Shown here: positions 1 through 7,482 of the stretch, in pieces | Layout of the letters: every line of letters starts with the position of its first letter | How positions within the stretch are numbered: position 1 is the first letter of the stretch | Source: Aliikangiella sp. G2MR2-5 | Lineage (GTDB): Bacteria > Pseudomonadota > Gammaproteobacteria > Enterobacterales > Kangiellaceae | Reading direction: 5' to 3' | DNA length: 64,000 nucleotides | NCBI RefSeq assembly: GCF_015687155.1 | Contig: NZ_JADPQF010000001.1 | Span: 682,001-746,000, forward strand | Notes under the pieces: model-generated | The model's database searches: none | Seen by the model: the letters and a program-made list of their open reading frames with translations, nothing else | What the model was told of the DNA's origin: nothing | Position numbers and translations under genes: made by a program

Positions 1-2
1 CG

Positions 3-1010
3 GAAAAGCTTGCGAAAATGCTAGAAGAGCAAAAAAATCAGGAAAAAGCACTGGTTGCACAACAGGAAAAAAAGAAAAAACAGGTAAAGGAACAAAAATA
101 TCAAGAATTCTCAGCGGCATTAGCAAATGTTAATAGTCAGATCCGCTGTGAATCAAACCGGCTGGACATGAGAAACCTTGGAACAGCAATTGATAAACTA
201 AAGAGTATAGATAGTCGTCAGTATAAAAAGAATGAAAGGGAGATAATAGCCTCCTTATCAGCATGTATTGCTAAAATTGGCAAGACATTTCCTGAACGAG
301 CAAGTGAGTTCAAGGCTAGTGCACTCAAGATATTTAATAACAGCACTCAAATAGCCGCAATTCAAATTATTCCAAAAGATCCTTGCTCTCCCGCTTTAGC
401 GGGATTAGGTGCCAGAGGAAAAAGAGCGATATGTAAAGATTCGATAAAAGGCTATGGTACTGGTCCTGACTTAGTTGTAATTCCTGCAGGAAAAGGAATA
501 AAGTCATTTGCGATAGGAAAGTATGAAATATCTGCTGCTGATTTCAGTTTGTTTTGTAGCTCAACAAAATCTTGTTCCGATATCCCTGAACAAGACAAAA
601 ATCTACCTGTCGCTAATGTATCGATCAAGATTGTCGAGAAATATTTGCAGTGGTTGAGCGATAAGACAGGAAAGAACTATCGCTTACCAACGCTAAAAGA
701 GTGGGAATATGCAGCTAAAAGTACGCGTGTAAAACTGGACACAAACCGCAATTGCAAACTCAATACTCGTGGAATTTCCAAAGGAGATAATTTTGTCCGT
801 ACAACTGTTGGAGCTCAAAATGCCTGGGGGTTGGTTAACTATGTTGGTAATGCAAGTGAGTGGGTTTACGCAAGTGGTAAGCAATTAATAGCCATTGGTG
901 GTGCTTTTAATGTATCAATGGATTCCTGCGATATTTCAACAAGAAGTCGCCATTCTGGGGAAGGTGATAACTTTACCGGATTTAGAGTTGCAAGAGAAAT
1001 TAACAATTAG
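3..1010 (+). CDS. SUMF1/formylglycine-generating-enzyme-fold protein, 5' partial
   Basis: The frame is open to the left edge, so the N terminus lies outside the window; the ATG at 18 is inside the coding sequence and is not a convincing start. The visible part begins with a Lys/Glu/Gln-rich coiled coil of about 45 residues and a helical linker. From about residue 150 (counted from 18) it has a SUMF1/FGE-type fold: GKYEIS, RLPTLKEWEYAAK, GNASEW and the terminal GFRVAR. Catalytic FGEs use a pair of cysteines near the C terminus, and here I see only one in that segment (DSCDIS). A binding or structural role is therefore more likely than sulfatase modification. It lies directly upstream of ExbB/ExbD/TonB-like genes, apparently in one transcription unit, and probably acts in the periplasm with them. 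Family confidence is good; the role is inferred. Confidence 0.8.
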   Translation, partial: EKLAKMLEEQKNQEKALVAQQEKKKKQVKEQKYQEFSAALANVNSQIRCESNRLDMRNLGTAIDKLKSIDSRQYKKNEREIIASLSACIAKIGKTFPERASEFKASALKIFNNSTQIAAIQIIPKDPCSPALAGLGARGKRAICKDSIKGYGTGPDLVVIPAGKGIKSFAIGKYEISAADFSLFCSSTKSCSDIPEQDKNLPVANVSIKIVEKYLQWLSDKTGKNYRLPTLKEWEYAAKSTRVKLDTNRNCKLNTRGISKGDNFVRTTVGAQNAWGLVNYVGNASEWVYASGKQLIAIGGAFNVSMDSCDISTRSRHSGEGDNFTGFRVAREINN

Positions 1011-1021
1011 GGTTACTATTG

Positions 1022-1162
1022 ATGAATAGGCAAGAATTATTCGATAGAGTCCAAAGACTCTCACAAGAGTATTACTATCGAGAAATTTCTTACGATGATT
1101 ATCGACGTTGTAGAAAAGAACTGTTAAAAGAAATAGATCAAAAAATGAACCGAAAGCGTTAA
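1022..1162 (+). CDS. Small hypothetical protein, 46 aa
   Basis: An ATG 11 bases after the stop of the SUMF1-domain gene opens a 46-codon frame, ending in TAA at 1160-1162. The product is highly charged and rich in Tyr and Arg (EYYYREIS, YDDYRRCRKELLKE) and is predicted to be helical and soluble, with no signal peptide or membrane segment. It has the look of the short SHOCT-like tails that end in basic helices, but I cannot assign a family. Its position between the SUMF1-domain gene and the ExbB-type gene, on the same strand, suggests it belongs to that operon. Existence is moderately supported by spacing and composition only. Confidence 0.5.
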   Translation: MNRQELFDRVQRLSQEYYYREISYDDYRRCRKELLKEIDQKMNRKR

Positions 1163-1212
1163 GCCGCTTTTCGGATCTGAATTAATTATGAGTTTAAGAG
1201 GTAATTGAAACT

Positions 1213-1836
1213 ATGGAATTTGCAAAAATATTTCAATCGGGAGGTCCTTTTATGTATCCCATCCTGATAGTCTTTGCGTTAGGGATTGCTATCACCATTG
1301 AACGATTCCTGTTTTTAATGAGAACCAATAATCGTACACAGAAAATATGGTCTCAATTAACACCCATGCTAAAAGCAAATGATTACGAAAGGGCCAAGGC
1401 TTTTACCAAAGAACATAAGACTCCGTTGGCCGTTATTTTAAATTATGGTTTTGCGCGTCAAAAGCCAAATGTAAAAAGAAAGAAAGTAGAAATGGCCATG
1501 GAAGAAGGGATGATGGAGGCGCTTCCGAGTTTGGAAGAAAGAACTCACTATCTGGCGACTTTCGCAAATATAGCGACTTTGCTAGGGTTACTTGGGACTA
1601 TTGTCGGGTTGATTCAAGCTTTTACAGCTGTAGCGAGCGCAGATCCTGCTGATAAAGCAAACTTATTATCAGCGAGTATTTCGGTTGCGATGAATACAAC
1701 TGCATTTGGCTTGATCGTTGCTATCCCATTATTATTAACCCACTCTTATTTGTCGACAAGAACTTCAAAAATAGTCAATAGCTTGGAAATGGCTACTGTA
1801 AAGTGCCTTAATCTGATGGATTTAGACGAAGATTAA
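1213..1836 (+). CDS. MotA/TolQ/ExbB proton channel family protein
   Basis: This 207-residue inner-membrane protein is the TolQ/ExbB-type subunit of a proton-driven motor. One membrane segment lies at about residues 13-33 (PILIVFALGIAITIERFLF). A cytoplasmic loop follows, then two segments at about 115-137 and 155-180 containing the family pattern ATLLGLLGTIVGLIQAF and the small-residue helix SVAMNTTAFGLIVAIPLLL. The start is backed by an AAGAGGT ribosome site about 9 bases upstream. Three bases separate it from the first ExbD-type gene. Homologues assemble as a pentamer around an ExbD/TolR dimer and convert the proton gradient into force on a periplasmic partner. Gene order (one ExbB, two ExbD, one TonB-like) resembles AglR-AglQ-AglS of Myxococcus more than classical tonB-exbBD, but the substrate cannot be told. 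Confidence 0.93.
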   Translation: MEFAKIFQSGGPFMYPILIVFALGIAITIERFLFLMRTNNRTQKIWSQLTPMLKANDYERAKAFTKEHKTPLAVILNYGFARQKPNVKRKKVEMAMEEGMMEALPSLEERTHYLATFANIATLLGLLGTIVGLIQAFTAVASADPADKANLLSASISVAMNTTAFGLIVAIPLLLTHSYLSTRTSKIVNSLEMATVKCLNLMDLDED

Positions 1837-1839
1837 TTT

Positions 1840-2415
1840 ATGAAATTTAATCGAAGAAACTACATTGAAGAAGCGAAAGAGCTAAACATCACTGCGTTTC
1901 TAAATCTGATGGTAATTCTTGTTCCTTTTCTCCTGATTACAGCTGTGTTCTCTCGCTTAACTGTATTAGAGCTTAATTTGCCTATGTTGGATGCTGCATC
2001 TAAATCTTCAGAGACGATTGAACTTCAGTTGCAACTTGTGGTTGGAGAAAAAGATTTTGTTATTCAGGATGTCAATATCGGAGAAATTCGTCGATTTAGT
2101 CGTGATTCGGTGATGGAGTCGAATTGGAAGGCATTTGATGAGATTCTTTTAGAAATAAAAAGAAGGTTCCCTGAAGAGGATAGAATTACTCTGCTATTCG
2201 AAAAAACAGTTCCATATAAAATGTTAATTCAGGTGATGGATCACGTTCGTTCAACCCAGGTGGTGAATATTGATCAGGTACAGACGGTGGAGCTATTTCC
2301 CAATGTTTCTATTGGTGATGCCGAACCAGTGGTTACTGATGCTGAAAAGCAGATGACATTGGAAAAAGTGAACGATGATAGAGCTAATGATCTTAAAAAT
2401 GGAGTATCTCCGTAA
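1840..2415 (+). CDS. ExbD/TolR family protein (first copy)
   Basis: This 191-residue protein has a short cytoplasmic N terminus, one membrane segment at about residues 18-38 (TAFLNLMVILVPFLLITAVF) and a periplasmic domain. The conserved membrane aspartate of ExbD/TolR, normally in a P-x-x-D-x-x-F pattern, is replaced here: the aligned segment reads ITAFLNLMVI, with Asn in place of Asp. Its partner in the next gene keeps an Asp, so the pair may work as one proton-competent and one degenerate subunit. The last base of the stop codon is the first base of the next ATG (TAATG at 2413-2417), so translation is probably coupled. The degenerate-site reading is from eye alignment only. Confidence 0.85.
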   Translation: MKFNRRNYIEEAKELNITAFLNLMVILVPFLLITAVFSRLTVLELNLPMLDAASKSSETIELQLQLVVGEKDFVIQDVNIGEIRRFSRDSVMESNWKAFDEILLEIKRRFPEEDRITLLFEKTVPYKMLIQVMDHVRSTQVVNIDQVQTVELFPNVSIGDAEPVVTDAEKQMTLEKVNDDRANDLKNGVSP

Positions 2416-2921
2416 TGGAAATGTCATCACGAGCTAAAAGAATGCAGAGGATGAATAAGCTTCGCAAACAACCAGCACTCAACCTGGTATCATTGATGGA
2501 TATTTTTACCATTTTGGTGTTTTTTCTTCTGGTTTCATCATCAAGCTCTCAACAGTTACCAAGTTCAAAGGATGTTAGGCTTCCTACGTCTACCACTAAA
2601 TCAATGCCAGAAGAAACCCTTGTGTTAATGGTAACAAGCGATGATATTCTGGTTGAAGGAGTAAGCGTTGCAAAAATTGTAAGCGTTAATCAGAACTCCG
2701 ATAAGGTAATTAAGTCACTAAAATCGGAACTGGATTTTCATGCTTCGAAAAAGAACATTTCTGGCAACAAATTGAATAGTGAAATGCAAGGCGGCTTTGC
2801 AGTAACTATCGTGGGCGATGAAAATATTCCCTATGAGCTTCTGAGTAAAATTCTCACAACCTGTCGCCATGCAAACTTCACTAGAATTGCATTTCTTGCC
2901 AATCAAAAAGCGAAAAGTTAG
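2415..2921 (+). CDS. ExbD/TolR family protein (second copy)
   Basis: This 168-residue protein has a basic N terminus, then the membrane segment LVSLMDIFTILVFFLLV at about residues 24-40, followed by a Ser-rich stretch and a periplasmic domain. The Asp in LMDIF matches the proton-binding aspartate of ExbD/TolR. It overlaps the previous gene by one base and its TAG stop directly abuts the ATG of the TonB-like gene. With the ExbB-type protein it should form a proton channel. Two unequal ExbD-type subunits per ExbB are a known feature of AglRQS-type motors (family knowledge); that this cluster is such a motor is inference. Confidence 0.92.
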   Translation: MEMSSRAKRMQRMNKLRKQPALNLVSLMDIFTILVFFLLVSSSSSQQLPSSKDVRLPTSTTKSMPEETLVLMVTSDDILVEGVSVAKIVSVNQNSDKVIKSLKSELDFHASKKNISGNKLNSEMQGGFAVTIVGDENIPYELLSKILTTCRHANFTRIAFLANQKAKS

Positions 2922-3884
2922 ATGGCTGTAGCACTAGAATATAATGAACTGGCTTTAGCGTGGGATCCAGCGAGTAGGGGAGAGCGTCGGTTTTTACTGA
3001 TCGCTTTTATTTGTCTGATTGTATTTCTCGCTATCGGTTGGAGACTTTCTTCTATCAAAGTTCCGGTTGAAGAGAGGAAGGAACAGATAGTGCCAAAAAG
3101 GATAGCAGAGTTTATTTTAGAAAGAGAAAAGGAACAACCTAAAGTCGAGCCAAAACCTGAACCCAAACCTTTGCCTAAACCAGAGCCAGTAGAAAAGGTG
3201 AAACCTAAAGTTACCAAGAAAAGAGAAGTTAAAAGCGAAATACCTCTAAATGACAAGCAAAAGAAAGCTCGTGACAAAGCACAAGAGTCAGGCCTTTTAG
3301 CTTTGTCCAGTGAACTGGCTGATCTTGTAGATACTTCAAAAATAGACTCGATGATTAGTAAAAAAGTGACATCATCCGGAGGTGCGAATATAAAAGCTCA
3401 GTTGGACAGTACAGTATTATCCATAAATGCAACTAAAGGAAGCGGAGGAATCAATGCTTCTAAATATGGTGATGCACGAGTATCGTCTACAACAATTTCG
3501 GCTCAGGAGCTAGTGAAGATTAATCAACGATTGATAGCTGAACAGTCATCAGGAGCTTCGAGTCAAGAAACGGAAAGGGTAGAGAATTCAGGAAACTTTA
3601 GAAGCGAAGAAGAAGTGTCTTTAGTATTTGACCAAAATAAAGGCAAGTTGTATTCGATTTATAATCGAGAGCGTCGCAAAAGCCCGGGGTTAAAAGGGAA
3701 GATAGTGCTCGAAATTACTATTAACCCTAACGGAAAGGTCTCATTCATTCGCATAATTTCAAGTGAGCTAAATAATCCCAAACTCGAACAAAGCTTACTC
3801 GCAAGAATTAAACAATTCAAGTTTAGCAGTGATAAAGAAGAGCCTATTACCATTACCTACCCGATAGAATTCTTACCTTCTTAA
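2922..3884 (+). CDS. TonB/AgmX-like C-terminal-domain energy-transducing protein
   Basis: This 320-residue protein begins immediately after the previous stop (TAGATG). It has a short cytoplasmic N terminus, one membrane anchor at about residues 24-44 (FLLIAFICLIVFLAIGW), a Pro/Lys/Glu-rich linker at about 60-105 typical of TonB proteins that span the periplasm, and a C-terminal domain at about 225-320. That domain carries GKIVLEITINPNGKV and ends in a TYPIEF strand, the pattern of AgmX/PglI or TonB C-terminal domains. It is the likely force-transmitting arm of the ExbB/ExbD proteins encoded just upstream. It appears to be the last gene of this operon. Its outer-membrane or periplasmic partner is unknown. 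Confidence 0.85.
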   Translation: MAVALEYNELALAWDPASRGERRFLLIAFICLIVFLAIGWRLSSIKVPVEERKEQIVPKRIAEFILEREKEQPKVEPKPEPKPLPKPEPVEKVKPKVTKKREVKSEIPLNDKQKKARDKAQESGLLALSSELADLVDTSKIDSMISKKVTSSGGANIKAQLDSTVLSINATKGSGGINASKYGDARVSSTTISAQELVKINQRLIAEQSSGASSQETERVENSGNFRSEEEVSLVFDQNKGKLYSIYNRERRKSPGLKGKIVLEITINPNGKVSFIRIISSELNNPKLEQSLLARIKQFKFSSDKEEPITITYPIEFLPS

Positions 3885-3906
3885 ATTGATATTACTCACT
3901 CGCAGA

Positions 3907-3934
3907 GCGGTTAGTATTTTCTAGTACTAATCGC
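3907..3934. other. Inverted repeat between convergent genes
   Basis: GCGGTTAGTA and TACTAATCGC form a 10-base-pair stem with one G-U pair and an 8-base loop, 22 bases after the TonB-like stop. No T-tract follows, so an intrinsic terminator is only possible, not shown. A second, shorter stem (CCTCT/AGAGG) lies at 3955-3974. Confidence 0.35.
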
Positions 3935-4023
3935 AGTAGTTAGCTGTCTGATCGCCTCTTGATTATTTTAGAGGAGCAATAGTGAGCTTTCTCTGACAAT
4001 AAAAGGAGTATGGCTTGAATAAA

Positions 4024-4386
4024 TCAATAAGTTCCCAGAGTCAGTAAGACCAGTGTACACGCATTAATGACTTCAATGCCTTTTGTAGAAAAGTAGTCTG
4101 TAGCGATTCTGGACTCTGTTCCTGGATTTAAAATGATTCTACGTGGCTTGAGACTAGCTATAGCTTCGATATTCGCGTCTAAAATTTCAGGTCTAACATA
4201 AACGGTTACAGTATCCACTGGAATTGACACTTTACCTGGATCAGTCAAGCATTGGATGCCATCTATAACGCCACCTCGCGGATTTACGAGAATAACTTTG
4301 TGTCCCTGCTCAATAAGCCGATGTTGCGCAATGTTGGCATATCGTGAAGGGGTAGCGCTTGCGCCATAAATAAGTGTTGTTTTCAT
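4024..4386 (-). CDS. CoA-binding (YccU-like) protein
   Basis: This 120-residue soluble protein has a Rossmann-type fold. It contains the N-terminal TLIYGASATPSRYANIA nucleotide-loop pattern, VILVNPRGG, a TVTVYVRPE strand and IILNPGTES, all typical of the CoA_binding_2 family found in YccU. E. coli YccU is somewhat longer (about 137 residues), so this copy is short at the C terminus but appears complete. The family binds CoA; no reaction is established. It follows the VOC-family gene on the same strand with a 12-base gap, so the two are likely co-transcribed. Confidence 0.85.
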   Translation of the reverse strand: MKTTLIYGASATPSRYANIAQHRLIEQGHKVILVNPRGGVIDGIQCLTDPGKVSIPVDTVTVYVRPEILDANIEAIASLKPRRIILNPGTESRIATDYFSTKGIEVINACTLVLLTLGTY

Positions 4387-4398
4387 ATTATCAAATGC

Positions 4399-4836
4399 TT
4401 AGTTATTAGCAAATAGCTCTCTTTCTATGTTTTTGAATCCCTTGAATTCGAGAGCATTTCCTGATGGATCGCTAAAGAATAATGTACCTTGCTCACCGGT
4501 TTGCCCCTCAAATCTTATATACGGCTCTATGATAAAACTATCAATAAAGAGGGAAATCTTGTCGGCAAACGCCTTCCACTTCTCCATAGGAAGTACTACT
4601 CCAAAATGAGGAACAGGGACATCATGTTTATCAACTGAATTGCTAATGCTAGCAATTTTTCCTTTTGAACCAAGCGCTGTATTAAGATGAGTAACATATT
4701 GATGGCCAAACATATTAAAGTCGATCCATTGTCTGCAGTGCCGACCCATTGATAGGCCCATTTTAGAGTGATAAAAGTCTTTAGCTTCAGGAATGTCTCT
4801 TACTTGTACAGCTATGTGGAACGGATAAATGGGCAT
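4399..4836 (-). CDS. VOC-family glyoxalase/dioxygenase-like protein
   Basis: This 145-residue protein has two beta-alpha-beta-beta-beta modules of the vicinal oxygen chelate superfamily. FHIAVQVRDIPEAKDFYH at the N terminus supplies the first metal-binding His, PHFGVV the second, and NALEFKGF near the C terminus the metal-binding Glu. The full-length match suggests an active metal-dependent enzyme, but the superfamily covers glyoxalases, dioxygenases and resistance proteins, so the substrate cannot be predicted. It is the upstream gene of a two-gene unit with the CoA-binding protein. Confidence 0.87.
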   Translation of the reverse strand: MPIYPFHIAVQVRDIPEAKDFYHSKMGLSMGRHCRQWIDFNMFGHQYVTHLNTALGSKGKIASISNSVDKHDVPVPHFGVVLPMEKWKAFADKISLFIDSFIIEPYIRFEGQTGEQGTLFFSDPSGNALEFKGFKNIERELFANN

Positions 4837-5081
4837 AGTTTAACTCTTTAAGTTTGCCTGTATTAGAGCTTTTAAATTGTCCTATAATCTCATATATTGC
4901 AATTAATGACTATTAATCGATGCCAACTGAAAGTACAGGTTTCTAGTTGTTGGTTCGATAGTTGTCATCCAGGATTGCCTGCTGCAATCTAGATATTTAT
5001 TAAAACTTATTAATTTAACAACGAATGTGGATTTTCCTGTTCCTTATTCGCCAATATTTTTCATTTTAATTAGTATCAATT

Positions 5082-5873
5082 ATGAAAGAAGTGACGGAAA
5101 TGAAAACTGAAATTGATCGCAGCTTTGATGATATAGCTAAAAAATTTCATAGTAATATTTATGGCACTACTAAAGGAAAGTTACGCCAAGAAGTTTTAAT
5201 GCACCATCTGACCACCACTATTCCAACATTGTCTGATGCTGGTAATCGACAACTCTCTATTCTTGACGCGGGAGGAGGAACAGGAGTTATGACTCAGGCA
5301 ATGTCTGAGCTGGGACACAGAGTTATGCTGAATGATATTTCGGGAAACTCACTAGACATTGCGCGGAAGGCATTGGTTAACTATAGCAATATTGACTACT
5401 TTGCAGGGCCGATTCAAAGTATTAGTGTGAAAGAGAAGTATGATCTTGTGATATGCCATGCAGTATTGGAGTGGTTGGCGAGCCCGTTTGAAGTTTTAGC
5501 TAAACTGGAAGGACTGGTTAAGAATGGAGGGTATCTATCATTAAGTTTTTTTAACCGTGATGCTCAGAGGTTTGGTAATATTTTGTATGGAAATTTTGAT
5601 TATGTGGAGAACAAATTAACACTCCCTAGAGTCGTAAAGCTGAGTCCCAGAAACCCTCTCTCTCCTGAAGAAGTTATTTATAAAGTAGAAGAATTACCTT
5701 TCAATATAATTCATAAAGCCGGGATACGATGCTTCCATGACTATTTGAAAGAAAAGGGCATGCAACAGTCTCATTTCCAGCAACTAAAAAGGCTTGAAAT
5801 TGAGCTTGGAACTTCTCATCCATATTTATGGTTCGGGAAGTACTTTCATTTGATCGCTAAAAAAGAAACTTGA
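5082..5873 (+). CDS. cmoM: tRNA 5-carboxymethoxyuridine methyltransferase CmoM
   Basis: CmoM transfers a methyl group from S-adenosylmethionine to cmo5U34 in certain tRNAs, giving mcmo5U at the wobble position. The protein (263 residues from the first ATG) matches CmoM (formerly SmtA) along its length: RSFDDIAKKF, NIYGTTKGKLRQEVL, the SAM motif ILDAGGGTG, HAVLEWLASPFEVL, and the C-terminal GIRCFHDYLKEKG. Two starts are possible: ATG at 5082 and ATG at 5100. The second gives MKTEIDRSFDD, closer to the usual N terminus. Neither has a strong ribosome site. It is transcribed alone, divergent from the VOC gene across a 245-base AT-rich gap. Confidence 0.95.
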   Translation: MKEVTEMKTEIDRSFDDIAKKFHSNIYGTTKGKLRQEVLMHHLTTTIPTLSDAGNRQLSILDAGGGTGVMTQAMSELGHRVMLNDISGNSLDIARKALVNYSNIDYFAGPIQSISVKEKYDLVICHAVLEWLASPFEVLAKLEGLVKNGGYLSLSFFNRDAQRFGNILYGNFDYVENKLTLPRVVKLSPRNPLSPEEVIYKVEELPFNIIHKAGIRCFHDYLKEKGMQQSHFQQLKRLEIELGTSHPYLWFGKYFHLIAKKET

Positions 5874-5952
5874 GCTTTTGGAAAAGCTGGTAAGGAATAG
5901 TTCCAGGCTTCGTTCGTTATTAAGTTAATCAGAATGAAAATTTAGGTTTATT

Positions 5953-6375
5953 GTGAGAGGAAACCGCTTAATTTATACTGACTTTTCGAGTCGTCTTGTT
6001 GAGTACAACTACACCATTCGCGCAATAGTAATTGCCATTGGTGGTGTTTCTCTAGCTATATTTAATGCTTTTCTGACTGATACCGGCTTTAGTGATAATC
6101 CTTCGCTGGAGATGCTTATCATCTATATAAGCTCAACCCTCTATTTCTTTCTTAATTATCTGACTCGCGAGTACCCTGTCTTTCGCTTTGTATTTATAGG
6201 CGCGGTAATTTTGGGAGGAGTGACCAGTGCTTATCTGCTCTACAACTCAATGTTGGATACGTTAAGTTCATTTGAAACAACTTTCGCTTATTTCTGCTAC
6301 AACCTTATTGTTTTTTATCTAATTGTGCGGAAGAAAGTTTATGGTTCGAGCGCATCATCGAATAACGCTGGTTAA
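5953..6375 (+). CDS. Small hypothetical membrane protein
   Basis: A GTG-started frame of 140 codons encodes a protein with about four hydrophobic helices: AIVIAIGGVSLAIFNAF, MLIIYISSTLYFFLNYL, FVFIGAVILGGVTSAYLLY and FAYFCYNLIVFYLIV. The first follows a short N-terminal region and the last is followed by a basic, Ser-rich tail. No family is recognised. Its 3' end overlaps the 3' end of the convergent DTW-domain gene by 71 bases, an unusually long convergent overlap. No clear ribosome site precedes the GTG. The regular membrane-helix pattern supports coding; the function is unknown. Confidence 0.6.
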   Translation: MRGNRLIYTDFSSRLVEYNYTIRAIVIAIGGVSLAIFNAFLTDTGFSDNPSLEMLIIYISSTLYFFLNYLTREYPVFRFVFIGAVILGGVTSAYLLYNSMLDTLSSFETTFAYFCYNLIVFYLIVRKKVYGSSASSNNAG

Positions 6376-7006
6376 AAAGATAGAAGTAGTCAAACAGCTT
6401 TTTAGCTGTATGTTCCTGTCCACAGCTAGAAAGAGCCAGGCCTGCTGATTCAGCAGTTGATAAATAGCTATCATCGGCGGCATTTCTTGACAGGTAGTGC
6501 GATTTACGAGCAGGATTGATTTTCAAAACCTCGAAATCTTTTAACCATTGACTGAAATTATACATTCGACGGCTTTGACGCCAGGTAGCGTCGAGCAAAA
6601 TAAGCGTAAGCCGCTTATTTTCTTGCTGTTCTATCGAGCTGTTAATCCTTCTGCTTTCGCTACTTTCTGCAGGGTAGACAATAACGCAGCGTCGTTCCTT
6701 ATCATTGAGCAAGGATAACAGCTCCGGAGGAGGTGTTTTTCTATTCCAGCAAAAGGCATAGGTATTTTGGGGAAAAGTGTCTGCGATTAAACGTCCGGTA
6801 TTACTCGGCTTGAAAATTTCGTCTCTATGATAAATAAGAATAAAATCAATATTAGTTGACAGGTTAGGCTGAAGGGCGCAAATACAAAGCTCAGGATTTA
6901 ACTGGCAACCATTGCACCTTTTAACGAGAATACCTCGCGCTTTGTATTCTCTGGTTGATTCAGCCAATGCTTGCTCTTTTAGTCTATGAAAAGCGTTTCT
7001 TATCAT
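6305..7006 (-). CDS. DTW-domain tRNA-uridine aminocarboxypropyltransferase-like protein
   Basis: DTW proteins such as E. coli TapT (YfiP) transfer the aminocarboxypropyl group of SAM to uridine in tRNA to make acp3U. This 233-residue protein has the four-cysteine zinc cluster C31, C34, C41, C43 (CNGCQLNPELCIC), the defining LLDATWRQSRRMY motif and the later LSTAESAGLAL segment of the SPOUT-like fold. Length is normal for the family. The precise tRNA position modified is not predictable from sequence. It is transcribed alone and its 3' end overlaps the membrane-protein gene encoded on the other strand. Confidence 0.9.
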   Translation of the reverse strand: MIRNAFHRLKEQALAESTREYKARGILVKRCNGCQLNPELCICALQPNLSTNIDFILIYHRDEIFKPSNTGRLIADTFPQNTYAFCWNRKTPPPELLSLLNDKERRCVIVYPAESSESRRINSSIEQQENKRLTLILLDATWRQSRRMYNFSQWLKDFEVLKINPARKSHYLSRNAADDSYLSTAESAGLALSSCGQEHTAKKLFDYFYLFNQRYSMMRSNHKLSSAQLDKKQ

Positions 7007-7155
7007 TTACGATAGCCTGCAAACTTAAAACTCGATCTTGTGCTTACAATCTAAGAAAGGAGAATTTATTTTGCAAGCACAAGTGATTATAAACGAAAAT
7101 CTACACATAAAGATAAGAGTATTTTAACTTAAGAGATACTGTTACAGGAGGGAAA

Positions 7156-7407
7156 GTGGCAAAGCCAAATAAAAAAGGGCCTGTAAAAACTGTTGGTATT
7201 TACTGTAATCGATGCCGGGGACCGCTATACACCTACCGAAAGGGCGGTAAAGGAGCTCTGGTGAAATGCTTTAAAGAACGAATCGTAAAAGATTTTACTA
7301 TAAGCCCCGTAACTTGTCCTCAATGCAGCAACGTGTTTGCGCGAGAAACATTAATAAGAGGGGTTCCTGCTTTTAAAATAATCAGTGGCAAGGTCTTTAT
7401 GAAATAA
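7156..7407 (+). CDS. Small zinc-ribbon protein
   Basis: This 83-residue basic protein starts at GTG, preceded by a strong AGGAGGG ribosome site 5 bases upstream. It has CNRCRGPLYTYRKGGKG, a single central Cys, and CPQCSNVFARE, giving two CxxC knuckles that should bind one zinc ion. The rest is Lys-rich, which suggests contact with nucleic acid or ribosomes. No named family is recognised. It has its own short upstream region and ends in a shared bidirectional hairpin with the convergent beta-helix gene. Confidence 0.75.
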   Translation: MAKPNKKGPVKTVGIYCNRCRGPLYTYRKGGKGALVKCFKERIVKDFTISPVTCPQCSNVFARETLIRGVPAFKIISGKVFMK

Positions 7408-7424
7408 TCATTGATAAGATACAA

Positions 7425-7464
7425 AGCCTGGAAAGCCCGATAAGACACTATCGAGCTTCAGGCT
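7425..7464. terminator. Bidirectional hairpin between convergent genes
   Basis: Nested inverted repeats AGCCTG/CAGGCT, AAGC/GCTT and CGATA/TATCG pair with only a two-base bulge and a 1x1 mismatch, giving a stem of about 15 base pairs with an AGACAC loop. It lies in the 75-base gap between the zinc-ribbon gene and the convergent beta-helix gene, and is flanked by short T-rich tracts, so it could end transcription from either side. Confidence 0.6.
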
Positions 7465-7482
7465 CAAGTTTAATACCCGGGA

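Noticed and set aside
1150-1174. Imperfect hairpin CCGAAAGCG/CGCTTTTCGG at the end of the 46-residue gene
   Set aside because: It has a bulge and no T-tract and lies inside an apparent operon, so I do not call it a terminator.
2918-3277. 119-codon minus-strand frame opposite the TonB-like gene
   Set aside because: The Ser/Gly/Leu-rich product is the mirror of the Pro/Lys/Glu linker; it has no ribosome site or family resemblance.
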